Assembly (NCBI GenBank): GCA_015485385.1
Contig: WFTS01000012.1
Coordinates: forward strand, 1 to 36,298
DNA length: 36,298 nt
Source: Kordiimonadales bacterium
GTDB lineage: Bacteria > Pseudomonadota > Alphaproteobacteria > Sphingomonadales > Kordiimonadaceae
Direction: 5' to 3'
Part shown: in pieces, positions 18,198 through 27,251 of the stretch
Position numbering within the stretch: position 1 is the first letter of the stretch
Layout: the number at the start of each line of letters is the position of its first letter
The notes under the pieces: model-generated
What the model saw: only the letters and a program-made list of their open reading frames with translations
Told to the model about the DNA's origin: nothing
The model's database searches: none
Made by a program: the position numbers and the translations under genes

Positions 18198-18202
18198 GAC
18201 GC

Positions 18203-18757
18203 ATGACTGTAACCAAAAAATATGTAACCGCACAGGAACTGCTGGATGACAGCTTTCAGCTTGGTCTTCAGATTTTAAAAAGCGATTTCCGCCCGAAATT
18301 TATCGTCGGCGTTTGGCGTGGGGGCACCCCAACAGGGATCGCTGTTCAAGAAATCCTTGATTATTACGGTGTTGATACCGACCATATTGCCATTCGCACC
18401 TCTAGCTACATTGGCATGCAGCAACAAAAAGAGGTCAAAGTTCACGGGTTTGAATATATTGTGAATAATATCAACCATGATGATTCGCTTCTGATTGTGG
18501 ATGATGTGTTCGATAGTGGCCGCTCTATTGATGCGATCATCCAGCATTTGAACGAAAAGTGCCGCCGCAATACACCCGAGACAATCAAAATTGCCACGGT
18601 TTTCTATAAACCGTCGCGCAATGTCACAGATCTAGAGCCTGATTTCTACTGCCATGAAACCGATGATTGGCTTGTGTTCCCGCACGAGTTATCGGACATG
18701 ACACGAGAAGAAATTCTGGAGAAAAAAGGCCTAAGCTTGCCTGAGATCAAAATTTAA
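18203..18757 (+). CDS. Purine-type phosphoribosyltransferase (hypoxanthine/xanthine class)
   Basis: Type I phosphoribosyltransferase of 184 residues, likely converting hypoxanthine, xanthine or guanine with PRPP to the nucleotide. The PRPP loop is LLIVDDVFDSGRSI and the PPi loop region is GVWRGGTPTGIAV. The C-terminal YCHETDDWLVFPHEL resembles the base-binding hood of Gpt/Hpt-like enzymes. It starts five bases after the upp stop and precedes punA, whose products (hypoxanthine, guanine) it could use. I cannot tell which base it prefers, so no symbol is given. Confidence 0.85.
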   Translation: MTVTKKYVTAQELLDDSFQLGLQILKSDFRPKFIVGVWRGGTPTGIAVQEILDYYGVDTDHIAIRTSSYIGMQQQKEVKVHGFEYIVNNINHDDSLLIVDDVFDSGRSIDAIIQHLNEKCRRNTPETIKIATVFYKPSRNVTDLEPDFYCHETDDWLVFPHELSDMTREEILEKKGLSLPEIKI

Positions 18758-18789
18758 ACCAGATACTCTGTTCAACAAAACCAGAGCGT

Positions 18790-18831
18790 CTCTTGAGTAC
18801 AAGAGCCTCTATCCAAATTAAAAGCCTCTAT
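18790..18831 (+). repeat. Small hairpin and 19-bp direct repeat before punA
   Basis: The 103-base gap before punA has a 6-bp perfect stem with a 4-base loop (CTCTTG-AGTA-CAAGAG, 18790-18805) and the word AGCCTCTAT twice, 19 bases apart (18804-18812 and 18823-18831). No T-tract follows the hairpin, so it is not an intrinsic terminator. It may tune messenger stability between the two genes; function unknown. Confidence 0.4.
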
Positions 18832-18860
18832 AGACTATCAAAATAAAAGAAAGCCAACTC

Positions 18861-19682
18861 ATGAGCTATGATGACGTTCAAGCCTGCGCACAGCTGATCA
18901 AAGATAAATTTGACGGAACCATCCCAAAAATGGCGATGGTTTTGGGTAGCGGACTGAATGATCTGGCTGACAGCGTTGAAGATGCCACTGTCTTTTCATA
19001 CGCAGACCTGCCCGGTTTTCCAAAACCAACGGTTGCAGGGCACGCCGGGCGTATGCTGATCGGCAAACTTGCTGGCAGCCCTGTGATCTGTATGCAAGGC
19101 CGCGCGCACGCCTATGAAGGCCACCCGCCATCAACGCTGGCCTTTTCAACCCGTGTCCTTTGGGCGCTGGGAGTGGAAATTTTGGTCCTAACCAACGCAG
19201 CAGGCAGCCTTGACGAAAAAGCTGGCCCCGGCAGCCTTATGGCAATCACTGACCATATTAATTTCTCCGGCATTAACCCGCTGGTGGGCTTAAACGACGA
19301 GCGCTTTGGCCCTCGTTTTCCCGACGTGACAGCCGCGTGGGATAAGGCGCTAACCAAGACACTGGAAGGCTGTGCGGCTGATCTGGATATTGAGCTACAC
19401 CACGGCACATACTTGATGGCATTGGGGCCAAACTTTGAAACTCCGGCTGAAATCCGGGCGTTCCGGTCGTGGGGCGTGAATGCGGTCGGCATGTCAACGG
19501 TGCCTGAATGTCTGGTTGCGCGGCACTGCGGTATGCGCGTGTGCGGTATCAGCTCAATCACAAATTATGCGGCGGGAATGACCGGTGAGGAGCTCACCCA
19601 CCATGAAACCATGGAATATGGGGCTATCGCTGCCGTGAACCTTGATAAATTGCTGCGCGCTTTCGCTTCTAAAGTAGCGTAA
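18861..19682 (+). CDS. punA: Purine nucleoside phosphorylase, trimeric type
   Basis: Phosphorolysis of inosine, guanosine and their deoxy forms to base and (deoxy)ribose 1-phosphate. The 273-residue enzyme belongs to the PunA/XapA (trimeric PNP-I) class: phosphate site VLGSGLND, FPKPTVAGHAGRM, MQGRAHAYEG, TNAAGSL, ALGPNFETPAEIRAFRSWG, VGMSTVPE and SITNYAAG with the base-binding Asn. The sugar phosphate would go to DeoB, encoded on the facing operon. The ribosome site is weak (AAAGAAAGCC). The gene ends the salvage unit with an intrinsic terminator. Confidence 0.95.
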   Translation: MSYDDVQACAQLIKDKFDGTIPKMAMVLGSGLNDLADSVEDATVFSYADLPGFPKPTVAGHAGRMLIGKLAGSPVICMQGRAHAYEGHPPSTLAFSTRVLWALGVEILVLTNAAGSLDEKAGPGSLMAITDHINFSGINPLVGLNDERFGPRFPDVTAAWDKALTKTLEGCAADLDIELHHGTYLMALGPNFETPAEIRAFRSWGVNAVGMSTVPECLVARHCGMRVCGISSITNYAAGMTGEELTHHETMEYGAIAAVNLDKLLRAFASKVA

Positions 19683-19703
19683 AATATAAAGCCCTAAAAA
19701 TAT

Positions 19704-19747
19704 GGCCATGCACCCCGCTGAATAAACGCGAGGCACATGGCCTTTTT
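19704..19747 (+). terminator. Intrinsic terminator after punA
   Basis: GGCCATG (19704-19710) pairs with CATGGCC (19736-19742), the stem continues with imperfect inner pairing, and TTTTT follows at 19743-19747. On the minus strand it is followed by ATTTTTA, so it probably also ends transcripts of some read-through from the other side. It sits between the convergent punA and hydrolase genes. Confidence 0.85.
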
Positions 19748-19763
19748 AGTTTTACCTCATAGG

Positions 19764-20642
19764 TTAAGCCGCCACAGGCACATCACCGTAGGTGTCTAGG
19801 CCAATCCCCGTCAAAATCACTTGCACATTCGCGCGGAATTTTTCCACGTGGACCATATGGTCTGCATCCGGAACAGATATAAACCGCCCGCGCCGGAAGC
19901 TGTTCGCGACCCGAATATTTGCTTTTGACGGAATAAAATTATCATGCTCGCCGGAATAAACCGTCGTAGGGACATCTGGCAAATAGCGCAAATCCGTTTG
20001 GCCATCGCGCAAAATACGCTGTGTATTATGCCGAAATTGCTCGCGGATGCCCTTTGACGATGTCTTTAAGGCATAGCGCAGTTTTTCAGCGGCAACCCGT
20101 GCCAACCGGTTCACTTTTCTAAGTTCTGGATTTGTCATCAAATCAGTGAAACCATCGGCAAATTCTTCGATCCGGTCCCATTTAAGCTGAAATAGCAATT
20201 TGTTAAATTCATAATTCAAATCATCGGGCAGGCTTTCCATCGCTGCGCACAAGACAAGATTATTGATGCCAAGATAGCGCTGTGCATACCGCATCGCCAC
20301 GATGCTTCCGTATGAACCACCAAGCAGATTGATCGCGTCAACGCCCAAACCTTTCAAGCCGTAATGGATCGCTTCGCAAATGAAATCAAAATCATAATCT
20401 GACGGCAATACGCCCGTATTTCCATTCCCCGGAGTATCCACAGAAATCACCCATGTTTTTTCCGATAAAGCCCGACATACTTTTTCAACACGGTCAATAT
20501 TTTGAAATGCTCCGCCAATAAAAATCAGAGGAATATCAGTTAAGCCTTTCGAATATTGTTTAAAATGGATCGGGAATCCCTCGTACGACATGATGTGAAA
20601 ATCAGTGCCTGTAGACAGCATTTGAGTATTTTGAATCAGCAT
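19764..20642 (-). CDS. Alpha/beta hydrolase of unknown substrate
   Basis: Cytoplasmic hydrolase-fold protein of 292 residues. The nucleophile elbow is GGSYGS with Ser110; the acid is probably in SGEHDNF and the His in DADHMVHVEKF. An oxyanion-type FIGGAFQNIDRV replaces the usual HGxxG, so the fold is recognisable but the subfamily is unusual. The start at 20642 has AGGA about seven bases before it. It has no obvious link to the nucleoside genes and converges on punA. No signal peptide is seen. The substrate cannot be told from sequence. Confidence 0.8.
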   Translation of the reverse strand: MLIQNTQMLSTGTDFHIMSYEGFPIHFKQYSKGLTDIPLIFIGGAFQNIDRVEKVCRALSEKTWVISVDTPGNGNTGVLPSDYDFDFICEAIHYGLKGLGVDAINLLGGSYGSIVAMRYAQRYLGINNLVLCAAMESLPDDLNYEFNKLLFQLKWDRIEEFADGFTDLMTNPELRKVNRLARVAAEKLRYALKTSSKGIREQFRHNTQRILRDGQTDLRYLPDVPTTVYSGEHDNFIPSKANIRVANSFRRGRFISVPDADHMVHVEKFRANVQVILTGIGLDTYGDVPVAA

Positions 20643-20890
20643 ATAAATGTCCTTTCTTTTACTTCGTGGTTAAAGTTTATTAACCATAATCTTCCCAAGA
20701 TTCGCCTAACGGGGATCAGGACAAAAGTTCAAGTAAAATGAGAAAAATACACTTATTGATGGCTGTTAATCAAGATATGGGTTGCTTGATCTACTTAAAA
20801 GCGACCGGAAAACCAGCAAAACCCCATTGATAAACAGAAATGTTGCGGAGTCGGTTCAACACTACGCCGGAAAGATAAAGGCAAAAGCCT

Positions 20891-21490
20891 TTAGGGTTTA
20901 TGAAAGAAAATATGCTGTGCGGTGTCCGTCTCCCGGAACGCCTCACCGGGCAAGCCCGCCCCAATATCAAAGAAATGCCGTTCTATTAATTCGGTATCGC
21001 CAAAATCACCGTGCCCCATGTCTTGACGCAATTCCTCTTTTGTAAGAACAACCCCGGTACCGACAAAATAATGCACATCCCCAAAAGGGTCCAAAAGCGG
21101 TAATTGCAGCGTCCGATAATAAAAATGGTCCCCGACACGGTTGGGGGCCGATCGTGTCATCATCCCAGCACACGGAAAATCTCGCAGCGCTTTATAATAA
21201 CTTATCTCGGCAGGCCGAAGGGCTTCGGGTGTCATCTCAAAGATGTTTTTTCCAGTTAGGTCTTCGCCGATATGGCGGTCAAGCACAGTCCCTGTTTGAA
21301 TGATCACCAAATCATCTTCGCTGGTCCATTCGCTCAGAAAAACTTCAGGTAAGGCCCCATTGATAAGCGCGGATGAAAAATCTGCGCGCTTTGGGCAAAC
21401 TTGCCCATCCAGCCGAGGAAGGCTGTTCCAAAAGTTAACCAAATTTATGGTCGCTTTTGAATAACATAGGTCTTGCAATGCATTTAACAT
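20891..21490 (-). CDS. PAS-domain protein (PAS_5 type)
   Basis: Cytoplasmic protein of 199 residues resembling the PAS_5 family common in Alphaproteobacteria: FWNSLPRLDGQVCPKRADFSSALINGALPEVFL, then a beta-rich core with QTGTVLDRHIGEDLTGKN and HFYYRTLQLPLLDPFGDVHYFVG. There is no output domain, so it is probably a single sensory module or adaptor; the ligand is unknown. It faces the metallo-hydrolase gene across an AT-rich divergent region. Confidence 0.7.
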   Translation of the reverse strand: MLNALQDLCYSKATINLVNFWNSLPRLDGQVCPKRADFSSALINGALPEVFLSEWTSEDDLVIIQTGTVLDRHIGEDLTGKNIFEMTPEALRPAEISYYKALRDFPCAGMMTRSAPNRVGDHFYYRTLQLPLLDPFGDVHYFVGTGVVLTKEELRQDMGHGDFGDTELIERHFFDIGAGLPGEAFRETDTAQHIFFHKP

Positions 21491-21740
21491 TGTCTTGCTA
21501 ATATATACGCTATTGTTGCGCCCTCACTTAAGTTTATCATATCACTAACTGTATTTTAACTATGACACGCTTAGGTTATTAAAAGCAAATATACAATAAA
21601 CATAAGTATAGTTTTAACTTGTATCGTGAACGACTTTTATTCAACACAACTATAATATGATGATACAATATTAATGGTTGCGTTACTTTAACTTATATCA
21701 AAGAATATGTGGTCACCTCTGCCTGCCAAAAGGGAATTAA
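21491..21740. promoter_or_regulatory. AT-rich divergent intergenic region
   Basis: About 250 bases, clearly richer in A and T than the flanking genes, between the PAS gene and the metallo-hydrolase gene. Several TATAAT-like words are present (for example TATAATAT near 21653), so both promoters can be placed here but not precisely. AGGGA at 21730-21734 is the ribosome site for the plus-strand gene. I see no repeat or operator that I can name. Confidence 0.45.
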
Positions 21741-22640
21741 ATGCGTAATATTTACAAGATACTTCTGGCCGTAAGCTTCGTCACAAGTGCTGCCCACGCC
21801 GATATGCAATTGGTTCTCTTGGGTACAGGCACGCCCAACCCAGTGCCCGAGCGTGCAGGCGCCGCTAGCGCTGTGATTGTGGACGGCACGCCGTGGATTG
21901 TTGATGCTGGCCCCGGCGTAGTGCGGCGTATTTCAGCAGCCCACCGGGCGGGTATTCAGCCACTTGCACAACCCAATTTAAGCCGTGCATTGATCACGCA
22001 TTTGCATTCAGATCATACACTTGGCCTTGCTGACTTAATGTATGCCCCCTGGACCCTCGAGCGCACAGACCCGCTAATAATCATGGGGCCAGAAGGACTT
22101 ACAAACATGGTGCAGCACTTAGAGAAAGCCTATAGCGCCGATGTCCATATTCGGCTGGACGGTCGCGAACCCGCAAACACAACGGGCTGGAAAATTCTGC
22201 CCCGCGATGTAAAACCGGGCATTATCTACCAAAATGATACTGTAACCATCGAAGCGATCCCCGTTTGTCACGGCGACTGGAAGCAAGCCTTTGGCTATAA
22301 GTTCACAAGTGACGGAAAAATAATTGTTATCTCAGGCGACACCACATACTGCCCCGCGCTAGAGGCGGCGGCCATGGGTGCGGATATTTTGCTGCATGAG
22401 GTCTATGATGCCCAAGCCCTTGCGAAACGCAGTGGAGATTGGCAGGCGTATCATAAAGCCGCCCACACATCCGGCCCTGATCTTGGCAAGCTCGCCCGGC
22501 GTGCAAAACCAAAACATCTGATCCTGACACACCAATTGGCATGGAGCGGAAGCAAAGAGGCGATCATGGCGCAAGTCACGGCAAACTTTCACGGCAAAGT
22601 AACGTGGGGCGAAGATTTGATGGTCTTTGATCTGAAATAA
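21741..22640 (+). CDS. Exported metallo-beta-lactamase-fold hydrolase (RNase Z/arylsulfatase-like subgroup)
   Basis: Zinc hydrolase of 299 residues with a signal peptide cut after Ala20 (AAHA|DMQL), so it should work in the periplasm. The metal site HLHSDH is at residues 87-92, with further ligands likely in PVCHGDW, SGDTTYC and the C-terminal LTHQ. The layout LLGTGTPNPVPERAGAASAV at the mature N-terminus is that of the RNase Z-like group, but an exported member is more likely a phosphodiesterase, lactonase or arylsulfatase-like enzyme than a tRNA-processing enzyme. Its neighbours do not settle the substrate. A periplasmic phosphodiesterase would fit with the nucleic-acid theme upstream, but that is speculation. 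Confidence 0.85.
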   Translation: MRNIYKILLAVSFVTSAAHADMQLVLLGTGTPNPVPERAGAASAVIVDGTPWIVDAGPGVVRRISAAHRAGIQPLAQPNLSRALITHLHSDHTLGLADLMYAPWTLERTDPLIIMGPEGLTNMVQHLEKAYSADVHIRLDGREPANTTGWKILPRDVKPGIIYQNDTVTIEAIPVCHGDWKQAFGYKFTSDGKIIVISGDTTYCPALEAAAMGADILLHEVYDAQALAKRSGDWQAYHKAAHTSGPDLGKLARRAKPKHLILTHQLAWSGSKEAIMAQVTANFHGKVTWGEDLMVFDLK

Positions 22641-22722
22641 GTCCCACGCCACCCCTCTGAACAGCGTGCCCCCTTCGCACGGTCAGTTCGCGTTAGACAC
22701 TCTAGACAGGGCTTGAGCCACT

Positions 22723-22986
22723 ATGAACACCCACACACAACCCCCAAACGATCCCTTGATATCAGAGACCACCTTACGCCACAAAAAACACAGGGCTAGA
22801 ATTGCATATATTTTGATATGGACTATGTCGAGCGTTGCAATGTTTGTCGCAGTGGCATTCATGCTGCTTCTCACGGATGTCAATCCGCGCAATCTGCATT
22901 TTTACATTCCCGTTGGGGCATTCGCGCTGATCATGGCTATCGCCATTCCGGTCACAGCCAAAATCACCCGTCATTATTTTGATTAA
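22723..22986 (+). CDS. Small two-helix membrane protein
   Basis: An 87-residue protein with a polar N-terminus and two hydrophobic segments (about 28-50 and 58-78), separated by a short loop with DVNPRN. I do not recognise a family. The ribosome site is weak (GGG about 15 bases upstream). It follows the metallo-hydrolase by 82 bases on the same strand and converges on the serine hydrolase. An antisense frame covers part of it but looks like a shadow. Confidence 0.5.
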   Translation: MNTHTQPPNDPLISETTLRHKKHRARIAYILIWTMSSVAMFVAVAFMLLLTDVNPRNLHFYIPVGAFALIMAIAIPVTAKITRHYFD

Positions 22987-23007
22987 ACCATCGGCCCGAA
23001 TAGCCCT

Positions 23008-24171
23008 CTAGCGGGCGCTAATGGCTCTGCCGCTTGCCGCGGGTTCACGGGTGACTTCGGCCCAAAATTCCGCGCCTAATTTATCAATTGTCCGTGTTTC
23101 CGCATTCATAAGCATCACCAGCCCGATATCATGCTCTTTGGAATAGGCAATCAGGCTGCGAAAACCTGAAACACCCCCGCCGTGTAGAATTATATCCTCG
23201 CCCCCAATTTGGTAGATACGCCAACCATAGCCATAATAGGCATCGCTCACATAAGGACGCCACATGCGTTTGCGAAGTTCGCGTTTGGTTCTGATGCGCT
23301 TTTTGGTCACGGTTTTCAATAGGTCTGCCCCCAGCACTTTATTATTATAGCCCATCTGCGCGCGCACCCATTTGGCCAAGTCCATAATACTTGCATTGAT
23401 GCCCGCAGCCGGGGCCACTGTATAATAATTGGGCTTCACACTTGTGCGGTACCAGCCGCTGCGTGTGAGCACATGCGGCGCTGCGCGGTTCGCTGACGAC
23501 AAATAGCCCTCAAGCCCCACCGAGCTATCACGCATATCAAGAGGGGTGAAAATCCGAGTTTCGACCAGATGTTTAAAACTGTCGCCTGTGGTCTTTTCAA
23601 TCACCGGGCCAATGAAACTATACGCAATATTTTGGTAGCCATAACAGTTGCCGGGGCCACAAACAGCCTTTAGCCGTTTAAAGCGCGGTATGATTTTTTC
23701 CAGGCTCCAACCATCTTCAAGCATATTATCATAGGCATTTGGCGTTAGGCCGGTGGTGTGGCTTAGGATATTATCTAGCCGTATTTTCCGCGCGTGCCCT
23801 GGGGTTTTCAGATGAAAATTTGGCACATACTTTGATAATTTATCATCAAACGAAAATTTACCCTCGGCCACCATCATCGCGGCAAGCTCTGCGGAAAATG
23901 TTTTGGAAACAGAGGCAAGCCGAAACACAGTGTCGCTGGTGACAGGCAAATCAGCCCCTAGCGCACGCGTGCCGTAGCCCTTGGCGGCAATAACCTTGCC
24001 GTCTTGGATAATGGCATATGCCGCACCGGGCACATTATTTTCCGTGACTGCATACTGAAATTTCTGGTCAAAGCCTGTGATGGCCCGCGTATCTGACGCA
24101 GTGGCGCCTACTGTTAAGGCCATCACAGCCAAAAACAGGCCGCCAATAGCTGTTCTTGTTTTTGTCAACAC
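23008..24171 (-). CDS. Exported serine hydrolase, beta-lactamase class C/penicillin-binding-protein family
   Basis: 387 residues with an N-terminal signal peptide (about 1-25). The catalytic SxxK is SVSK (Ser87, Lys90), the YxN motif is YQN (179-181), and HGGG near residue 333 takes the place of KTG, as in esterase EstB-like and D-aminopeptidase-like members. It may be an esterase, a D,D-peptidase or a peptidase; a true beta-lactamase is not implied. A basic stretch VTKKRIRTKRELRKRMW is unusual. It starts 25 bases after the stop of the upstream hydrolase and may end the glmM-thiD transcript. Confidence 0.87.
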   Translation of the reverse strand: MLTKTRTAIGGLFLAVMALTVGATASDTRAITGFDQKFQYAVTENNVPGAAYAIIQDGKVIAAKGYGTRALGADLPVTSDTVFRLASVSKTFSAELAAMMVAEGKFSFDDKLSKYVPNFHLKTPGHARKIRLDNILSHTTGLTPNAYDNMLEDGWSLEKIIPRFKRLKAVCGPGNCYGYQNIAYSFIGPVIEKTTGDSFKHLVETRIFTPLDMRDSSVGLEGYLSSANRAAPHVLTRSGWYRTSVKPNYYTVAPAAGINASIMDLAKWVRAQMGYNNKVLGADLLKTVTKKRIRTKRELRKRMWRPYVSDAYYGYGWRIYQIGGEDIILHGGGVSGFRSLIAYSKEHDIGLVMLMNAETRTIDKLGAEFWAEVTREPAASGRAISAR

Positions 24172-24196
24172 ATGCTCCCCAGCGAAACTAACAGGT

Positions 24197-24961
24197 TCAG
24201 GCTGTCAAAAACCGACTGACAGCCCGTGCTACCATATCCGGTTTTTCCGCATGAAGCCAGTGCCCAACACCTTCTATGGTGCGAACGGTCGCATTTGGGA
24301 ATAGATCTAGTATGGCATCCCGGTGTTCAGCGCCGATATAATGCGACAGCCCGCCCCGTAAAAAAAGCACATCCCCTTTAAAGACTGAGCCGCTATTTCC
24401 TGCTGCAATATGGGCATATTCGCTGCGAATAGCCGCAAGATTATGCCGCCAACCCCAATTTCCATTCGTGTCACGTCGCCAATTGGTCATCAGAAAACTT
24501 AAAATCGCGGGCTCGCTTTCATAACGGCGCAAGATGTCCTCTGCCCCTTTGCGTGAAGACGGTGCAGCCTCCGCCACAGCCTGCATTCCGTCCAAAATCG
24601 CAGCGTGATGGTGCCTATAAGAAACCGGAGCTATATCCGCGATCACCAGTTTATTAACCCGGCTCGGGCAATCAAGCGCCAATTGCATCGCTACTTTACC
24701 GCCCATCGAATGACCAAAAACATGCGCGCGCTCTAGTCCCAATTGGTCCATCAGGGCACAGACATCCTCAGCCATAAGACTATAGGACATTCGGTCAGAA
24801 TGTGGGCTGCGGCCATGATTACGCAGATCAACCGTGATCGTATGAAATTCCTTCGCAAGTATCCGTGCAAGGCCGCCCAAATTGTCTGCCGAGCCAAATA
24901 ACCCGTGCAACATCACCAGCGGTGGGCCTTCGCCGCGCTCTCGATAGTGTAAATGCATCAT
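24197..24961 (-). CDS. Alpha/beta hydrolase, YbfF-like esterase
   Basis: Cytoplasmic esterase of 254 residues. HGLFGS (oxyanion region, 19-24), DLRNHGRSPHS, nucleophile elbow GHSMGG with Ser85, and GVGHWLHAEKP for the His match the YbfF group. I start at 24961: this ATG overlaps the thiD stop as ATGA, which indicates translational coupling. The frame is open a further 20 codons upstream inside thiD, without a family match. Confidence 0.88.
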   Translation of the reverse strand: MMHLHYRERGEGPPLVMLHGLFGSADNLGGLARILAKEFHTITVDLRNHGRSPHSDRMSYSLMAEDVCALMDQLGLERAHVFGHSMGGKVAMQLALDCPSRVNKLVIADIAPVSYRHHHAAILDGMQAVAEAAPSSRKGAEDILRRYESEPAILSFLMTNWRRDTNGNWGWRHNLAAIRSEYAHIAAGNSGSVFKGDVLFLRGGLSHYIGAEHRDAILDLFPNATVRTIEGVGHWLHAEKPDMVARAVSRFLTA

Positions 24962-25767
24962 GGATTGCCCGCAGTAGCATGCCCAAGCGGGCCGTACCCT
25001 GCCCCCAAGTTTGGCGCACATTCAATCGCACGGCGTACAAATCGGTGTGCGCCGCCAAACGCATCTTCTAGCGTCTGCCCAAGCGCAAGATATGTTGCCG
25101 CAGCACTCGCGGCCGTGCAGCCTGTTCCGTGGGTGTTGCGGCTGTTGATGCGTGTGGTTTCCAACACCGTGTGGTTTCCCTTCGCTGTTGCCAGCACATC
25201 AAGAAGACAGTCGCCCTTCAAGTGACCGCCTTTTATCCAAACAGCCTTGGCCCCCATGGCCAACAGCGCATCGCCTGCATGTTTCATGTCTTCCAAATTT
25301 GAAATTTCCACCCCTGTGAGCACCTCGGCTTCTGGGATATTAGGGGTCACCAACGCCGCCATCGGGATCAACAATTGCTTGAGGGCGTCCACAGAACCTG
25401 ACGCCAACAAACTATCGCCCGAAGTTGCCACCATAACCGGATCAATAACCAGTGCAGGCTTGCAGGCATGATCCTGAAGGAGGGTTGCCACCCCTTCGAT
25501 CATTGGGCTGTCAAATAACATGCCTGTTTTTATACAATCCGCACCAATATCATCCAGCACTGCGCGCATCTGCTCGGCGACGAACTTTGGCGGAATTGCC
25601 ATCACGTCGAAAACACCCAGCGTATTCTGGACTGTAAGCGCTGAAATGGCCGCTGCTGCGTAGCCGCCTAGGGCGGTCACGGTTTTAATGTCGGCCTGAA
25701 TACCAGCCCCGCCCGATGGGTCAGAGCCCGCGACAATAAGCACCCGGCCTTGAAGGCCGCGTCCCAT
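24958..25767 (-). CDS. thiD: Hydroxymethylpyrimidine/phosphomethylpyrimidine kinase
   Basis: Phosphorylates HMP and HMP-phosphate for the pyrimidine half of thiamine. The 269-residue ribokinase-fold protein shows GSDPSGGAGIQADIKT, IKTGML, IDPVMVATSGDSLL, the anion hole TRINSRNTHGTGCTAASA with the catalytic Cys/Asp region partly different from PfkB sugar kinases. I start at 25767 because the ATG overlaps the glmM stop by one base (TAATG); nine more codons upstream are inside glmM. No TPP riboswitch precedes the operon, so thiamine control is not evident. Confidence 0.94.
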   Translation of the reverse strand: MGRGLQGRVLIVAGSDPSGGAGIQADIKTVTALGGYAAAAISALTVQNTLGVFDVMAIPPKFVAEQMRAVLDDIGADCIKTGMLFDSPMIEGVATLLQDHACKPALVIDPVMVATSGDSLLASGSVDALKQLLIPMAALVTPNIPEAEVLTGVEISNLEDMKHAGDALLAMGAKAVWIKGGHLKGDCLLDVLATAKGNHTVLETTRINSRNTHGTGCTAASAAATYLALGQTLEDAFGGAHRFVRRAIECAPNLGAGYGPLGHATAGNP

Positions 25768-27113
25768 TAGGCCGCCACCTCTATCTCGCTGCAAATACCG
25801 TCCACAATAGCATTTATCTGATCTGCATCATCGCCTTCCGCCATGACCCGTATCACAGGTTCTGTGCCAGATTTTCTAATCAACACCCGGCCTGTGCCAT
25901 CTAATTTGGCTTCAGCGTCCTTGATGGATTTTTGGACTTTATCCGCACATAGCGGGTCCGCACCGCCGTAGCGAACATTCTTTAAAACTTGCGGCACCGC
26001 CTCAAATTGATCACATATTTCAGAGGCTGGCTTGTTGCTTTGGATGAGTTCAGTGATCACCTGCAGGGCAGCGACAAGGCCGTCTCCTGTGGTGCAATAA
26101 TCGCTTAGAACAATATGACCAGACTGCTCGCCGCCAATATTAATGCCGGTTTTGCGCATACGCTCTACCACATGGCGGTCACCCACTTTGGTGCGCTCAA
26201 GGTTCAGTCCTTCTGCTTCCAGAAGCCGTTCCAGACCAAGATTAGACATCACGGTCGCTACCAATCCGCCGCCCTTTAAAAGGCCACGCCGGCGCCAAGT
26301 GCGCGTGATAAGAGCCATAATCTGGTCGCCATCAATAATGCGGCCTTTTTCGTCGCACAGGATCAAGCGGTCAGCGTCCCCGTCAAGGGCGATACCAAGG
26401 TCAGCCCCTGTTTCAACAACCCGGCGACACATTTCTTCAGGGTAGGTCGAGCCGCAGCCATCGTTGATATTATAGCCATCTGGCGAAACACCCATGGCAA
26501 CCACTTCAGCGCCCAATTCCCACAAGACTTCAGGAGCCACCTTGTAAGCCGCGCCGTTTGCGCAGTCCACAACCACCTTCAAGCCACCAAAGCGCACATC
26601 CACAGGGATCGTGGCTTTGGCAAATTCCACATAACGCCCGCGTGCGCTTTCCATTTGGCTGGCCCGGCCAAGTCGCTCAGCCTGAGCCAACACATCGCCG
26701 TTACTGTTATCCATTAATTGTTCGATCTGTTCTTCTCGCGCATCTGATAATTTAAAGCCATCAGGGCCAAAGAATTTAATTCCATTATCATAATGCGGGT
26801 TATGACTAGCGGAAATCATAATGCCCAAATCAGCGCGCAATGATTTCACTAACATAGCAATCGCAGGGGTTGGCATCGGCCCAACCATGATCACATCCAT
26901 GCCTGCTCCGACAAATCCCGCGGCCAGCGCTGGTTCAAACATATAGCCCGACCGGCGGGTGTCCTTGCCGATCACAACACGGTGTACATGATCGCCGCGC
27001 CGGAACACCTTGCCAGCCGCAAGGCCCACCTTCAGCGCAACGTCAGGGCGCATATGCCCTTGGTTCACGGTTCCCCTGATACCATCTGTTCCAAAATACT
27101 TACGATCTACCAT
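25767..27113 (-). CDS. glmM: Phosphoglucosamine mutase
   Basis: Converts glucosamine 6-phosphate to the 1-phosphate for UDP-GlcNAc, thus for peptidoglycan and lipid A. The 448-residue enzyme has FGTDGIRG at the start, the phosphoserine loop [12 protein letters not shown] (second Ser at 103), the metal loop DGDADR, the sugar loop GGEQSGH and the phosphate loop RKSGTEP. It lies 138 bases downstream of folP, a pairing common in Proteobacteria (ftsH-folP-glmM). The gap probably contains its own promoter, but I see no clear hexamers. Confidence 0.97.
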   Translation of the reverse strand: MVDRKYFGTDGIRGTVNQGHMRPDVALKVGLAAGKVFRRGDHVHRVVIGKDTRRSGYMFEPALAAGFVGAGMDVIMVGPMPTPAIAMLVKSLRADLGIMISASHNPHYDNGIKFFGPDGFKLSDAREEQIEQLMDNSNGDVLAQAERLGRASQMESARGRYVEFAKATIPVDVRFGGLKVVVDCANGAAYKVAPEVLWELGAEVVAMGVSPDGYNINDGCGSTYPEEMCRRVVETGADLGIALDGDADRLILCDEKGRIIDGDQIMALITRTWRRRGLLKGGGLVATVMSNLGLERLLEAEGLNLERTKVGDRHVVERMRKTGINIGGEQSGHIVLSDYCTTGDGLVAALQVITELIQSNKPASEICDQFEAVPQVLKNVRYGGADPLCADKVQKSIKDAEAKLDGTGRVLIRKSGTEPVIRVMAEGDDADQINAIVDGICSEIEVAA

Positions 27114-27251
27114 GCGCCCCCGCCCTTACAATCATGCCGCAAACTTATACAATCGCGATACCCCATAAGCCCAACAATGGTTGCTTAAAACTACGATATC
27201 CAATTGATTTAATTGCTATAATAGCGCTTTCAATCGGGCGCGTCTACGGCT

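Noticed and set aside
23008-24171. True class C beta-lactamase
   Set aside because: HGGG replaces KTG and the neighbours show no ampR-like regulator; esterase or peptidase is at least as likely.
27114-27251. TPP riboswitch upstream of the glmM-thiD unit
   Set aside because: I see no conserved TPP-riboswitch core; the gap is short and thiD is third-party to the glmM start.
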